From NCBI GenBank assembly GCA_947359465.1, contig CANAIC010000159.1:408001-472000 (forward strand): DNA of 64,000 nt. Reading direction: 5' to 3'. Every line of letters begins with the position of its first letter. Position 1 is the stretch's first letter. The translations under genes and the position numbers were made by a program. Shown piece after piece: positions 11,401 to 25,405 of the stretch. Origin of the DNA: Metellina segmentata (lineage: Eukaryota; Arthropoda; Arachnida; Araneae; Tetragnathidae). The notes beneath the pieces are model-generated. The model did no database searches. It had not been told where the DNA came from and saw only the letters and a program-made list of their open reading frames with translations.

Positions 11401-11521
11401 GCCATATATAGCACGTGGTGTTCCTAAGTGGTCCCTCTCCCAAGTACTGAGCGCATCCGAATGTGCTTATGTTTGGTGATCGAATAAGAACGGGAGAATT
11501 GACCATAATGTGGCCGTTGGC
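11401..11521 (-). rRNA. 5S rRNA-like gene, copy 10 (allele b)
   Basis: Monomer 10413-11568; shares the hairpin A-to-G change (10641) with copy 12. Confidence 0.78.
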
Positions 11522-12556
11522 AGACGTTTGATCATAAATACCTAAAAACAGAGTGAGGAATATTTGAAGGCAGTAGGGATTGCTTCGAACATGGTTAGAA
11601 ATATACTTGTATGTTAGAGGGAGCATAGAGAAAAGTTACACATATTTAAGTAAACTATCGAATACTTCAAATTGTATCGAAACTTTACCTCTAAATACGA
11701 GTATATTGCTGCTCCCTGTTCGATTCCTGGTCGTGGAGGGCATAAACGTTGTTAATCAGAACAACAAAGGAAAAACATGCCTTTATTTGTTGTACTATAA
11801 CAATTTATTTATAGTATAGTAGTGTGGAGACAATGCTCTTAGAAAGAATGAAATTTAAACAGTCCATTCGACAACAGTTGAGTGAACAATAATGGAATAC
11901 AATAAAAACCATTCAAATGGCAACCAACAATTGAAATCTTTTGAATTGCAAAAGACTGAAATCTATTGATCGGTATAATAACAATCGAACAAGAATGGGA
12001 GGATCCGATAACAATGGAATCTTTTCTTATTCTTCCCCCATAACAATACCTTTGAACTGATTTTACAAAAGAGGGATAGTTGTTTCCACAGAACAAAGTG
12101 TTCTAACAGACATTTCAATTAATAATAACCCCAAACATGTTAGATGTGTTTATCGTTCTCTCTTCTCGTTGAATTCGACGGCTACGCCAACCGGGTACAA
12201 CAAAACTGTACAAGGTAGTGTTTGACAATTAAGTACAAATAGATGTTCTGATATCGCACTTTACTTCCTTTAGGGGTTGGATACTTTCATTTACCATTGA
12301 AGAATTGTTGTTGAATAACAAAACCCCATTTTACTGGCTGCCTGCGAATAAATATCAAAGGGGGTACTTTTCACAACTATCTCGGACCATTCATACTCAC
12401 TTGAATTCAATAACATTCCATCCAACTTTATTGCCTTCCTAATTACATTTTTTTTCTCACTTATATGTATATTTTGCTAGGATTCACCTATGATCAATCG
12501 GAAATGTGTAAAAACACCCCTCTTTCTTGCAAATAAAAATATAAAAAGTAAAAGTG

Positions 12557-12677
12557 GCCATATATAGCACGTGGTGTTCCTAAGTGGTCCCTCTCCCAAG
12601 TACTGAGCGCATCCGAATGTGCTTATCTTTGGTGATCGAATAAGAACGGGAGAATTGACCATAATGTGGCCGTTGGC
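12557..12677 (-). rRNA. 5S rRNA-like gene, copy 11 (allele a)
   Basis: Monomer 11569-12724; appears the same as copy 9. Last allele-a copy in the window. Confidence 0.8.
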
Positions 12678-13712
12678 AGACGTTTGATCATAAATACCTA
12701 AAAACAAAGTGAGGAATATTTGAAGGCAGTAGGGATTGCTTCGAACATGGTTAGAAATATACTTGTATGTTAGAGGGAGCATAGAGAAAAGTTACACATA
12801 TTTAAGTAAACTATCGAATACTTCAAATTGTATCGAAACTTTACCTCTAAATACGAGTATATTGCTGCTCCCTGTTCGATTCCTGGTCGTGGAGGGCATA
12901 AACGTTGTTAATCAGAACAACAAAGGAAAAACATGCCTTTATTTGTTGTACTGTAACAATTTATTTATAGTATAGTAGTGTGGAGACAATGCTCTTAGAA
13001 AGAATGAAATTTAAACAGTCCATTCGGCAACAGTTGAGTGAACAATAATGGAATACAATAAAAACCATTCAAATGGCAACCAACAATTGAAATCTTTTGA
13101 ATTGCAAAAGACTGAAATCTATTGATCGGTATAATAACAATCGAACAAGAATGGGAGGATCCGATAACAATGGAATCTTTTCTTATTCTTCCCCCATAAC
13201 AATACCTTTGAACTGATTTTACAAAAGAGGGATAGTTGTTTCCACAGAACAAAGTGTTCTAACAGTCATTTCAATTAATAATAACCCCAAGCATGTTAGA
13301 TGTGTTTATCGTTCTTTCTTCTCGTTGAATTCGACGGCTACACCAACCGGGTACAACAAAACTGTACAAGGTAGGGTTTGACAATTAAGTACAAATAGAT
13401 GTTCTGATATCGCACTTTACTTCCTTTAAGGGTTGGATACTTTCATTTACCATTGAAGAATTGTTGTTGAATAACAAAACCCCATTTTACTGGCTGCCTG
13501 CGAATAAATATCAAAGGGGGTACTTTTCACAACTATCTCGGACCATTCATACTCACTTGAATTCAATAACATTCCATACAACTTTATTGCCTTCCTAATT
13601 ACATTTTTTTTCTCACTTATATGTATATTTTGCTAGGATTCACCTATGATCAATCGGAAATGTGTAAAAACACCCTTCTTTCTTGCAAATAAAAATATAA
13701 AAAGTAAAAGTG

Positions 13713-13833
13713 GCCATATATAGCACGTGGTGTTCCTAAGTGGTCCCTCTCCCAAGTACTGAGCGCATCCCAATGTGCTTATGTTTGGTGATCGAATAAG
13801 AACGGGAGAATTGACCATAATGTGGCCGTTGGC
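13713..13833 (-). rRNA. 5S rRNA-like gene, copy 12 (allele b, G63)
   Basis: Monomer 12725-13880. C63 is changed to G, a second hit near the end of the A box. Several private spacer changes (near 13341, 13375 and 13429). Confidence 0.76.
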
Positions 13834-14871
13834 AGACGTTTGATCATAAATACCTAAAAACAGAGTGAGGAATATTTGAAGGCAGTAGGGATTGCTTCGA
13901 ACATGGTTAGAAATATACTTGTATGTTAGAGGGAGCATAGAGAAAAGTTACACATATTTAAGTAAACTATCGAATACTTCAAATTGTATCGAAACTTTAC
14001 CTCTAAATACGAGTATATTGCTGCTCCCTGTTCGATTCCTGGTCGTGGAGGGCATAAACGTTGTTAATCAGAACAACAAAGGAAAAACATGCCTTTATTT
14101 GTTGTACTATAACAATTTATTTATAGTATAGTAGTGTGGAGACAATGCTCTTAGAAAGAATGAAATTTAAACAGTCCATTCGACAACAGTTGAGTGAACA
14201 ATAATGGAATACAATAAAAACCATTCAAATGGCAACCAACAATTGAAATCTTTTGAATTGCAAAAGACTGAAATCTATTGATCGGTATAATAACAATCGA
14301 ACAAGAATGGGAGGATCCGATAACAATGGAATCTTTTCTTATTCTTCCCCCATAACAATACCTTTGAACTGATTTTACAAAAGAGGGATAGTTGTTTCCA
14401 CAGAACAAAGTGTTCTAACAGTCATTTCAATTAATAATAACCCCAAGCATGTTAGCTGTGTTTATCGTTCTCTCTTCTCGTTGAATTCGACGGCTACGCC
14501 AACCGGGTACAACAAAACTGTACAAGTTAGTAGTATTTGAAAATTAAGTACAAAAAGATGTTCTGATATCGCACTTTACTTCCTTTAGGGGTTGGATACT
14601 TTCATTTACCATTGAAGAATTGTTGTTGAATAACAAAACCCCATTTTACTGGCTGCCTGCGAATAAATATCAAAGGGGGTACTTTTCACAACTATCTCGG
14701 ACCATTCATACTCACTTGAATTCAATAACATTCCATCCAACTTTATTGCCTTCCTAATTACATTTTTTTTCTCACTTATATGTATATTTTGCTAGGATTC
14801 ACCTATGATCAATCGGAAATGTGTAAAAACACCCTTCTTTCTTGCAAATAAAAATATAAAAAGTAAAAGTG

Positions 14872-14992
14872 GCCATATATAGCACGTGGTGTTCCTAAGT
14901 GGTCCCTCTCCCAAGTACTGAGCGCATCCGAATGTGCTTATGTTTGGTGATCGAATAAGAACGGGAGAATTGACCATAATGTGGCCGTTGGC
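14872..14992 (-). rRNA. 5S rRNA-like gene, copy 13 (allele b)
   Basis: Monomer 13881-15039 (1,159 bp) with the spacer form GTTAGTAGTATTTGAAAA near 14526, the source of the extra three bases. Confidence 0.78.
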
Positions 14993-16027
14993 AGACGTTT
15001 GATCATAAATACCTAAAAACAAAGTGAGGAATATTTGAAGGCAGTAGGGATTGCTTCGAACATGGTTAGAAATATACTTGTATGTTAGAGGGAGCATAGA
15101 GAAAAGTTACACATATTTAAGTAAACTATCGAATACTTCAAATTGTATCGAAACTTTACCTCTAAATACGAGTATATTGCTGCTCCCTGTTCGATTCCTG
15201 GTCGTGGAGGGCATAAACGTTGTTAATCAGAACAACAAAGGAAAAACATGCCTTTATTTGTTGTACTATAACAATTTATTTATAGTATAGTAGTGTGGAG
15301 ACAATGCTCTTAGAAAGAATGAAATTTAAACAGTCCATTCGACAACAGTTGAGTGAACAATAATGGAATACAATAAAAACCATTCAAATGGCAACCAACA
15401 ATTGAAATCTTTTGAATTGCAAAAGACTGAAATCTATTGATCGGTATAATAACAATCGAACAAGAATGGGAGGATCCGATAACAATGGAATCTTTTCTTA
15501 TTCTTCCCCCATAACAATACCTTTGAACTGATTTTACAAAAGAGGGATAGTTGTTTCCACAGAACAAAGTGTTCTAACAGTCATTTCAATTAATAATAAC
15601 CCCAAGCATGTTAGCTGTGTTTATCGTTCTTTCTTCTCGTTGAATTCGACGGCTACGCCAACCGGGTACAACAAAACTGTACAAGGTAGTGTTTGACAAT
15701 TAAGTACAAATAGATGTTCTGATATCGCACTTTACTTCCTTTAGGGGTTGGATACTTTCATTTACCATTGAAGAATTGTTGTTGAATAACAAAACCCCAT
15801 TTTACTGGCTGCCTGCGAATAAATATCAAAGGGGGTACTTTTCACAACTATCTCGGACCATTCATACTCACTTGAATTCAATAACATTCCATACAACTTT
15901 ATTGCCTTCCTAATTACATTTTTTTTCTCACTTATATGTATATTTTGCTAGGATTCACCTATGATCAATCGGAAATGTGTAAAAACACCCTTCTTTCTTG
16001 CAAATAAAAATATAAAAAGTAAAAGTG

Positions 16028-16148
16028 GCCATATATAGCACGTGGTGTTCCTAAGTGGTCCCTCTCCCAAGTACTGAGCGCATCCCAATGTGCTTATGTT
16101 TGGTGATCGAATAAGAACGGGAGAATTGACCATAATGTGGCCGTTGGC
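16028..16148 (-). rRNA. 5S rRNA-like gene, copy 14 (allele b, G63)
   Basis: Monomer 15040-16195; shares G63 with copies 12 and 17 and the GTGAGAAAT upstream change with copy 17. Confidence 0.76.
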
Positions 16149-17186
16149 AGACGTTTGATCATAAATACCTAAAAACAGAGTGAGAAATATTTGAAGGCAG
16201 TAGGGATTGCTTCGAACATGGTTAGAAATATACTTGTATGTTAGAGGGAGCATAGAGAAAAGTTACACATATTTAAGTAAACTATCGAATACTTCAAATT
16301 GTATCGAAACTTTACCTCTAAATACGAGTATATTGCTGCTCCCTGTTCGATTCCTGGTCGTGGAGGGCATAAACGTTGTTAATCAGAACAACAAAGGAAA
16401 AACATGCCTTTATTTGTTGTACTATAACAATTTATTTATAGTATAGTAGTGTGGAGACAATGCTCTTAGAAAGAATGAAATTTAAACAGTCCATTCGACA
16501 ACAGTTGAGTGAACAATAATGGAATACAATAAAAACCATTCAAATGGCAACCAACAATTGAAATCTTTTGAATTGCAAAAGACTGAAATCTATTGATCGG
16601 TATAATAACAATCGAACAAGAATGGGAGGATCCGATAACAATGGAATCTTTTCTTATTCTTCCCCCATAACAATACCTTTGAACTGATTTTACAAAAGAG
16701 GGATAGTTGTTTCCACAGAACAAAGTGTTCTAACAGTCATTTCAATTAATAATAACCCCAAGCATGTTAGCTGTGTTTATCGTTCTCTCTTCTCGTTGAA
16801 TTCGACGGCTACGCCAACCGGGTACAACAAAACTGTACAAGTTAGTAGTATTTGAAAATTAAGTACAAAAAGATGTTCTGATATCGCACTTTACTTCCTT
16901 TAGGGGTTGGATACTTTCATTTACCATTGAAGAATTGTTGTTGAATAACAAAACCCCATTTTACTGGCTGCCTGCGAATAAATATCAAAGGGGGTACTTT
17001 TCACAACTATCTCGGACCATTCATACTCACTTGAATTCAATAACATTCCATCCAACTTTATTGCCTTCCTAATTACATTTTTTTTCTCACTTATATGTAT
17101 ATTTTGCTAGGATTCACCTATGATCAATCGGAAATGTGTAAAAACACCCTTCTTTCTTGCAAATAAAAATATAAAAAGTAAAAGTG

Positions 17187-17307
17187 GCCATATATAGCAC
17201 GTGGTGTTCCTAAGTGGTCCCTCTCCCAAGTACTGAGCGCATCCGAATGTGCTTATCTTTGGTGATCGAATAAGATCGGGAGAATTGACCATAATGTGGC
17301 CGTTGGC
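17187..17307 (-). rRNA. 5S rRNA-like gene, copy 15 (allele c)
   Basis: Monomer 16196-17354 (1,159 bp). First copy with A at RNA 32, in a monomer that still has the 3-base spacer insertion of copies 13, 16 and 18. Confidence 0.78.
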
Positions 17308-18345
17308 AGACGTTTGATCATAAATACCTAAAAACAAAGTGAGGAATATTTGAAGGCAGTAGGGATTGCTTCGAACATGGTTAGAAATATACTTGTATGT
17401 TAGAGGGAGCATAGAGAAAAGTTACACATATTTAAGTAAACTATCGAATACTTCAAATTGTATCGAAACTTTACCTCTAAATACGAGTATATTGCTGCTC
17501 CCTGTTCGATTCCTGGTCGTGGAGGGCATAAACGTTGTTAATCAGAACAACAAAGGAAAAACATGCCTTTATTTGTTGTACTATAACAATTTATTTATAG
17601 TATAGTAGTGTGGAGACAATGCTCTTAGAAAGAATGAAATTTAAACAGTCCATTCGGCAACAGTTGAGTGAACAATAATGGAATACAATAAAAACCATTC
17701 AAATGGCAACCAACAATTGAAATCTTTTGAATTGCAAAAGACTGAAATCTATTGATCGGTATAATAACAATCGAACAAGAATGGGAGGATCCGATAACAA
17801 TGGAATCTTTTCTTATTCTTCCCCCATAACAATACCTTTGAACTGATTTTACAAAAGAGGGATAGTTGTTTCCACAGAACAAAGTGTTCTAACAGTCATT
17901 TCAATTAATAATAACCCCAAGCATGTTAGCTGTGTTTATCGTTCTCTCTTCTCGTTGAATTCGACGGCTACGCCAACCGGGTACAACAAAACTGTACAAG
18001 TTAGTAGTATTTGAAAATTAAGTACAAAAAGATGTTCTGATATCGCACTTTACTTCCTTTAGGGGTTGGATACTTTCATTTACCATTGAAGAATTGTTGT
18101 TGAATAACAAAACCCCATTTTACTGGCTGCCTGCGAATAAATATCAAAGGGGGTACTTTTCACAACTATCTCGGACCATTCATACTCACTTGAATTCAAT
18201 AACATTCCATCCAACTTTATTGCCTTCCTAATTACATTTTTTTTCTCACTTATATGTATATTTTGCTAGGATTCACCTATGATCAATCGGAAATGTGTAA
18301 AAACACCCTTCTTTCTTGCAAATAAAAATATAAAAAGTAAAAGTG

Positions 18346-18466
18346 GCCATATATAGCACGTGGTGTTCCTAAGTGGTCCCTCTCCCAAGTACTGAGCGCA
18401 TCCGAATGTGCTTATGTTTGGTGATCGAATAAGAACGGGAGAATTGACCATAATGTGGCCGTTGGC
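18346..18466 (-). rRNA. 5S rRNA-like gene, copy 16 (allele b)
   Basis: Monomer 17355-18513 (1,159 bp) with the 3-base spacer insertion near 17999. Confidence 0.78.
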
Positions 18467-19501
18467 AGACGTTTGATCATAAATACCTAAAAACAAAGTG
18501 AGGAATATTTGAAGGCAGTAGGGATTGCTTCGAACATGGTTAGAAATATACTTGTATGTTAGAGGGAGCATAGAGAAAAGTTACACATATTTAAGTAAAC
18601 TATCGAATACTTCAAATTGTATCGAAACTTTACCTCTAAATACGAGTATATTGCTGCTCCCTGTTCGATTCCTGGTCGTGGAGGGCATAAACGTTGTTAA
18701 TCAGAACAACAAAGGAAAAACATGCCTTTATTTGTTGTACTATAACAATTTATTTATAGTATAGTAGTGTGGAGACAATGCTCTTAGAAAGAATGAAATT
18801 TAAACAGTCCATTCGACAACAGTTGAGTGAACAATAATGGAATACAATAAAAACCATTCAAATGGCAACCAACAATTGAAATCTTTTGAATTGCAAAAGA
18901 CTGAAATCTATTGATCGGTATAATAACAATCGAACAAGAATGGGAGGATCCGATAACAATGGAATCTTTTCTTATTCTTCCCCCATAACAATACCTTTGA
19001 ACTGATTTTACAAAAGAGGGATAGTTGTTTCCACAGAACAAAGTGTTCTAACAGTCATTTCAATTAATAATAACCCCAAGCATGTTAGCTGTGTTTATCG
19101 TTCTTTCTTCTCGTTGAATTCGACGGCTACGCCAACCGGGTACAACAAAACTGTACAAGGTAGTGTTTGACAATTAAGTACAAATAGATGTTCTGATATC
19201 GCACTTTACTTCCTTTAGGGGTTGGATACTTTCATTTACCATTGAAGAATTGTTGTTGAATAACAAAACCCCATTTTACTGGCTGCCTGCGAATAAATAT
19301 CAAAGGGGGTACTTTTCACAACTATCTCGGACCATTCATACTCACTTGAATTCAATAACATTCCATACAACTTTATTGCCTTCCTAATTACATTTTTTTT
19401 CTCACTTATATGTATATTTTGCTAGGATTCACCTATGATCAATCGGAAATGTGTAAAAACACCCTTCTTTCTTGCAAATAAAAATATAAAAAGTAAAAGT
19501 G

Positions 19502-19622
19502 GCCATATATAGCACGTGGTGTTCCTAAGTGGTCCCTCTCCCAAGTACTGAGCGCATCCCAATGTGCTTATGTTTGGTGATCGAATAAGAACGGGAGAAT
19601 TGACCATAATGTGGCCGTTGGC
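19502..19622 (-). rRNA. 5S rRNA-like gene, copy 17 (allele b, G63)
   Basis: Monomer 18514-19669, a near twin of copy 14 three monomers earlier. Confidence 0.76.
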
Positions 19623-20660
19623 AGACGTTTGATCATAAATACCTAAAAACAGAGTGAGAAATATTTGAAGGCAGTAGGGATTGCTTCGAACATGGTTAGA
19701 AATATACTTGTATGTTAGAGGGAGCATAGAGAAAAGTTACACATATTTAAGTAAACTATCGAATACTTCAAATTGTATCGAAACTTTACCTCTAAATACG
19801 AGTATATTGCTGCTCCCTGTTCGATTCCTGGTCGTGGAGGGCATAAACGTTGTTAATCAGAACAACAAAGGAAAAACATGCCTTTATTTGTTGTACTATA
19901 ACAATTTATTTATAGTATAGTAGTGTGGAGACAATGCTCTTAGAAAGAATGAAATTTAAACAGTCCATTCGACAACAGTTGAGTGAACAATAATGGAATA
20001 CAATAAAAACCATTCAAATGGCAACCAACAATTGAAATCTTTTGAATTGCAAAAGACTGAAATCTATTGATCGGTATAATAACAATCGAACAAGAATGGG
20101 AGGATCCGATAACAATGGAATCTTTTCTTATTCTTCCCCCATAACAATACCTTTGAACTGATTTTACAAAAGAGGGATAGTTGTTTCCACAGAACAAAGT
20201 GTTCTAACAGTCATTTCAATTAATAATAACCCCAAGCATGTTAGCTGTGTTTATCGTTCTCTCTTCTCGTTGAATTCGACGGCTACGCCAACCGGGTACA
20301 ACAAAACTGTACAAGTTAGTAGTATTTGAAAATTAAGTACAAAAAGATGTTCTGATATCGCACTTTACTTCCTTTAGGGGTTGGATACTTTCATTTACCA
20401 TTGAAGAATTGTTGTTGAATAACAAAACCCCATTTTACTGGCTGCCTGCGAATAAATATCAAAGGGGGTACTTTTCACAACTATCTCGGACCATTCATAC
20501 TCACTTGAATTCAATAACATTCCATCCAACTTTATTGCCTTCCTAATTACATTTTTTTTCTCACTTATATGTATATTTTGCTAGGATTCACCTATGATCA
20601 ATCGGAAATGTGTAAAAACACCCTTCTTTCTTGCAAATAAAAATATAAAAAGTAAAAGTG

Positions 20661-20781
20661 GCCATATATAGCACGTGGTGTTCCTAAGTGGTCCCTCTCC
20701 CAAGTACTGAGCGCATCCGAATGTGCTTATGTTTGGTGATCGAATAAGAACGGGAGAATTGACCATAATGTGGCCGTTGGC
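20661..20781 (-). rRNA. 5S rRNA-like gene, copy 18 (allele b)
   Basis: Monomer 19670-20828 (1,159 bp), last copy with the 3-base spacer insertion (near 20315). Confidence 0.78.
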
Positions 20782-21816
20782 AGACGTTTGATCATAAATA
20801 CCTAAAAACAAAGTGAGGAATATTTGAAGGCAGTAGGGATTGCTTCGAACATGGTTAGAAATATACTTGTATGTTAGAGGGAGCATAGAGAAAAGTTACA
20901 CATATTTAAGTAAACTATCGAATACTTCAAATTGTATCGAAACTTTACCTCTAAATACGAGTATATTGCTGCTCCCTGTTCGATTCCTGGTCGTGGAGGG
21001 CATAAACGTTGTTAATCAGAACAACAAAGGAAAAACATGCCTTTATTTGTTGTACTATAACAATTTATTTATAGTATAGTAGTGTGGAGACAATGCTCTT
21101 AGAAAGAATGAAATTTAAACAGTCCATTCGGCAACAGTTGAGTGAACAATAATGGAATACAATAAAAACCATTCAAATGGCAACCAACAATTGAAATCTT
21201 TTGAATTGCAAAAGACTGAAATCTATTGATCGGTATAATAACAATCGAACAAGAATGGGAGGATCCGATAACAATGGAATCTTTTCTTATTCTTCCCCCA
21301 TAACAATACCTTTGAACTGATTTTACAAAAGAGGGATAGTTGTTTCCACAGAACAAAGTGTTCTAACAGTCATTTCAATTAATAATAACCCCAAGCATGT
21401 TAGATGTGTTTATCGTTCTTTCTTCTCGTTGAATTCGACGGCTACGCCAACCGGGTACAACAAAACTGTACAAGGTAGTGTTTGACAATTAAGTACAAAT
21501 AGATGTTCTGATATCGCACTTTACTTCCTTTAGGGGTTGGATACTTTCATTTACCATTGAAGAATTGTTGTTGAATAACAAAACCCCATTATACTGGCTG
21601 CCTGCGAATAAATATCAAAGGGGGTACTTTTCACAACTATCTCGGACCATTCATACTCACTTGAATTCAATAACATTCCATCCAACTTTATTGCCTTCCT
21701 AATTACATTTTTTTTCTCACTTATATGTATATTTTGCTAGGATTCACCTATGATCAATCGGAAATTTGTAAAAACACCCTTCTTTCTTGCAAATAAAAAT
21801 ATAAAAAGTAAAAGTG

Positions 21817-21937
21817 GCCATATATAGCACGTGGTGTTCCTAAGTGGTCCCTCTCCCAAGTACTGAGCGCATCCGAATGTGCTTATCTTTGGTGATCGAA
21901 TAAGATCGGGAGAATTGACCATAATGTGGCCGTTGGC
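21817..21937 (-). rRNA. 5S rRNA-like gene, copy 19 (allele c)
   Basis: Monomer 20829-21984, start of a homogeneous allele-c block with GAAATTTG downstream of the gene. Private T-to-A change near 21591. Confidence 0.78.
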
Positions 21938-22972
21938 AGACGTTTGATCATAAATACCTAAAAACAAAGTGAGGAATATTTGAAGGCAGTAGGGATTGCT
22001 TCGAACATGGTTAGAAATATACTTGTATGTTAGAGGGAGCATAGAGAAAAGTTACACATATTTAAGTAAACTATCGAATACTTCAAATTGTATCGAAACT
22101 TTACCTCTAAATACGAGTATATTGCTGCTCCCTGTTCGATTCCTGGTCGTGGAGGGCATAAACGTTGTTAATCAGAACAACAAAGGAAAAACATGCCTTT
22201 ATTTGTTGTACTATAACAATTTATTTATAGTATAGTAGTGTGGAGACAATGCTCTTAGAAAGAATGAAATTTAAACAGTCCATTCGGCAACAGTTGAGTG
22301 AACAATAATGGAATACAATAAAAACCATTCAAATGGCAACCAACAATTGAAATCTTTTGAATTGCAAAAGACTGAAATCTATTGATCGGTATAATAACAA
22401 TCGAACAAGAATGGGAGGATCCGATAACAATGGAATCTTTTCTTATTCTTCCCCCATAACAATACCTTTGAACTGATTTTACAAAAGAGGGATAGTTGTT
22501 TCCACAGAACAAAGTGTTCTAACAGTCATTTCAATTAATAATAACCCCAAGCATGTTAGATGTGTTTATCGTTCTTTCTTCTCGTTGAATTCGACGGCTA
22601 CGCCAACCGGGTACAACAAAACTGTACAAGGTAGTGTTTGACAATTAAGTACAAATAGATGTTCTGATATCGCACTTTACTTCCTTTAGGGGTTGGATAC
22701 TTTCATTTACCATTGAAGAATTGTTGTTGAATAACAAAACCCCATTTTACTGGCTGCCTGCGAATAAATATCAAAGGGGGTACTTTTCACAACTATCTCG
22801 GACCATTCATACTCACTTGAATTCAATAACATTCCATCCAACTTTATTGCCTTCCTAATTACATTTTTTTTCTCACTTATATGTATATTTTGCTAGGATT
22901 CACCTATGATCAATCGGAAATTTGTAAAAACACCCTTCTTTCTTGCAAATAAAAATATAAAAAGTAAAAGTG

Positions 22973-23093
22973 GCCATATATAGCACGTGGTGTTCCTAAG
23001 TGGTCCCTCTCCCAAGTACTGAGCGCATCCGAATGTGCTTATCTTTGGTGATCGAATAAGATCGGGAGAATTGACCATAATGTGGCCGTTGGC
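22973..23093 (-). rRNA. 5S rRNA-like gene, copy 20 (allele c)
   Basis: Monomer 21985-23140; matches the block consensus. Confidence 0.78.
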
Positions 23094-24128
23094 AGACGTT
23101 TGATCATAAATACCTAAAAACAAAGTGAGGAATATTTGAAGGCAGTAGGGATTGCTTCGAACATGGTTAGAAATATACTTGTATGTTAGAGGGAGCATAG
23201 AGAAAAGTTACACATATTTAAGTAAACTATCGAATACTTCAAATTGTATCGAAACTTTACCTCTAAATACGAGTATATTGCTGCTCCCTGTTCGATTCCT
23301 GGTCGTGGAGGGCATAAACGTTGTTAATCAGAACAACAAAGGAAAAACATGCCTTTATTTGTTGTACTATAACAATTTATTTATAGTATAGTAGTGTGGA
23401 GACAATGCTCTTAGAAAGAATGAAATTTAAACAGTCCATTCGGCAACAGTTGAGTGAACAATAATGGAATACAATAAAAACCATTCAAATGGCAACCAAC
23501 AATTGAAATCTTTTGAATTGCAAAAGACTGAAATCTATTGATCGGTATAATAACAATCGAACAAGAATGGGAGGATCCGATAACAATGGAATCTTTTCTT
23601 ATTCTTCCCCCATAACAATACCTTTGAACTGATTTTACAAAAGAGGGATAGTTGTTTCCACAGAACAAAGTGTTCTAACAGTCATTTCAATTAATAATAA
23701 CCCCAAGCATGTTAGATGTGTTTATCGTTCTTTCTTCTCGTTGAATTCGACGGCTACGCCAACCGGGTACAACAAAACTGTACAAGGTAGTGTTTGACAA
23801 TTAAGTACAAATAGATGTTCTGATATCGCACTTTACTTCCTTTAGGGGTTGGATACTTTCATTTACCATTGAAGAATTGTTGTTGAATAACAAAACCCCA
23901 TTTTACTGGCTGCCTGCGAATAAATATCAAAGGGGGTACTTTTCACAACTATCTCGGACCATTCATACTCACTTGAATTCAATAACATTCCATCCAACTT
24001 TATTGCCTTCCTAATTACATTTTTTTTCTCACTTATATGTATATTTTGCTAGGATTCACCTATGATCAATCGGAAATTTGTAAAAACACCCTTCTTTCTT
24101 GCAAATAAAAATATAAAAAGTAAAAGTT

Positions 24129-24249
24129 TCCATATATAGCACGTGGTGTTCCTAAGTGGTCCCTCTCCCAAGTACTGAGCGCATCCGAATGTGCTTATCT
24201 TTGGTGATCGAATAAGATCGGGAGAATTGACCATAATGTGGCCGTTGGC
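24129..24249 (-). rRNA. 5S rRNA-like gene, copy 21 (allele c, 3'-end variant)
   Basis: Monomer 23141-24296. Plus-strand GG at 24128-24129 is TT, so the last RNA base becomes A and no longer pairs with G1. Shared only with copy 22. Confidence 0.74.
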
Positions 24250-25284
24250 AGACGTTTGATCATAAATACCTAAAAACAAAGTGAGGAATATTTGAAGGCA
24301 GTAGGGATTGCTTCGAACATGGTTAGAAATATACTTGTATGTTAGAGGGAGCATAGAGAAAAGTTACACATATTTAAGTAAACTATCGAATACTTCAAAT
24401 TGTATCGAAACTTTACCTCTAAATACGAGTATATTGCTGCTCCCTGTTCGATTCCTGGTCGTGGAGGGCATAAACGTTGTTAATCAGAACAACAAAGGAA
24501 AAACATGCCTTTATTTGTTGTACTATAACAATTTATTTATAGTATAGTAGTGTGGAGACAATGCTCTTAGAAAGAATGAAATTTAAACAGTCCATTCGGC
24601 AACAGTTGAGTGAACAATAATGGAATACAATAAAAACCATTCAAATGGCAACCAACAATTGAAATCTTTTGAATTGCAAAAGACTGAAATCTATTGATCG
24701 GTATAATAACAATCGAACAAGAATGGGAGGATCCGATAACAATGGAATCTTTTCTTATTCTTCCCCCATAACAATACCTTTGAACTGATTTTACAAAAGA
24801 GGGATAGTTGTTTCCACAGAACAAAGTGTTCTAACAGTCATTTCAATTAATAATAACCCCAAGCATGTTAGATGTGTTTATCGTTCTTTCTTCTCGTTGA
24901 ATTCGACGGCTACGCCAACCGGGTACAACAAAACTGTACAAGGTAGTGTTTGACAATTAAGTACAAATAGATGTTCTGATATCGCACTTTACTTCCTTTA
25001 GGGGTTGGATACTTTCATTTACCATTGAAGAATTGTTGTTGAATAACAAAACCCCATTTTACTGGCTGCCTGCGAATAAATATCAAAGGGGGTACTTTTC
25101 ACAACTATCTCGGACCATTCATACTCACTTGAATTCAATAACATTCCATCCAACTTTATTGCCTTCCTAATTACATTTTTTTTCTCACTTATATGTATAT
25201 TTTGCTAGGATTCACCTATGATCAATCGGAAATTTGTAAAAACACCCTTCTTTCTTGCAAATAAAAATATAAAAAGTAAAAGTT

Positions 25285-25405
25285 TCCATATATAGCACGT
25301 GGTGTTCCTAAGTGGTCCCTCTCCCAAGTACTGAGCGCATCCGAATGTGCTTATCTTTGGTGATCGAATAAGATCGGGAGAATTGACCATAATGTGGCCG
25401 TTGGC
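25285..25405 (-). rRNA. 5S rRNA-like gene, copy 22 (allele c, 3'-end variant)
   Basis: Monomer 24297-25452; has the same TT change at the 3' end as its left neighbour, implying a recent adjacent duplication. Confidence 0.74.

Larger units (their letters stand above)
8101..13880. repeat. Alternating dimer block (copies 8-12)
   Basis: Copies 8, 10 and 12 carry allele b with GGCAACAG spacers; copies 9 and 11 carry allele a with GACAACAG spacers. The period is 2,312 bp. Copies 10 and 12 also share a rare hairpin change. Confidence 0.8.
13881..20828. repeat. Trimer-like block, 2 x 3,474 bp (copies 13-18)
   Basis: Monomer lengths run 1,159, 1,156, 1,159 and then repeat. The middle member of each trio (copies 14 and 17) has G63 and GTGAGAAAT; the outer members carry the 3-base spacer insertion. 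Copies 15 and 18 differ in 5S allele, so the two trimers are not identical. Confidence 0.7.
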
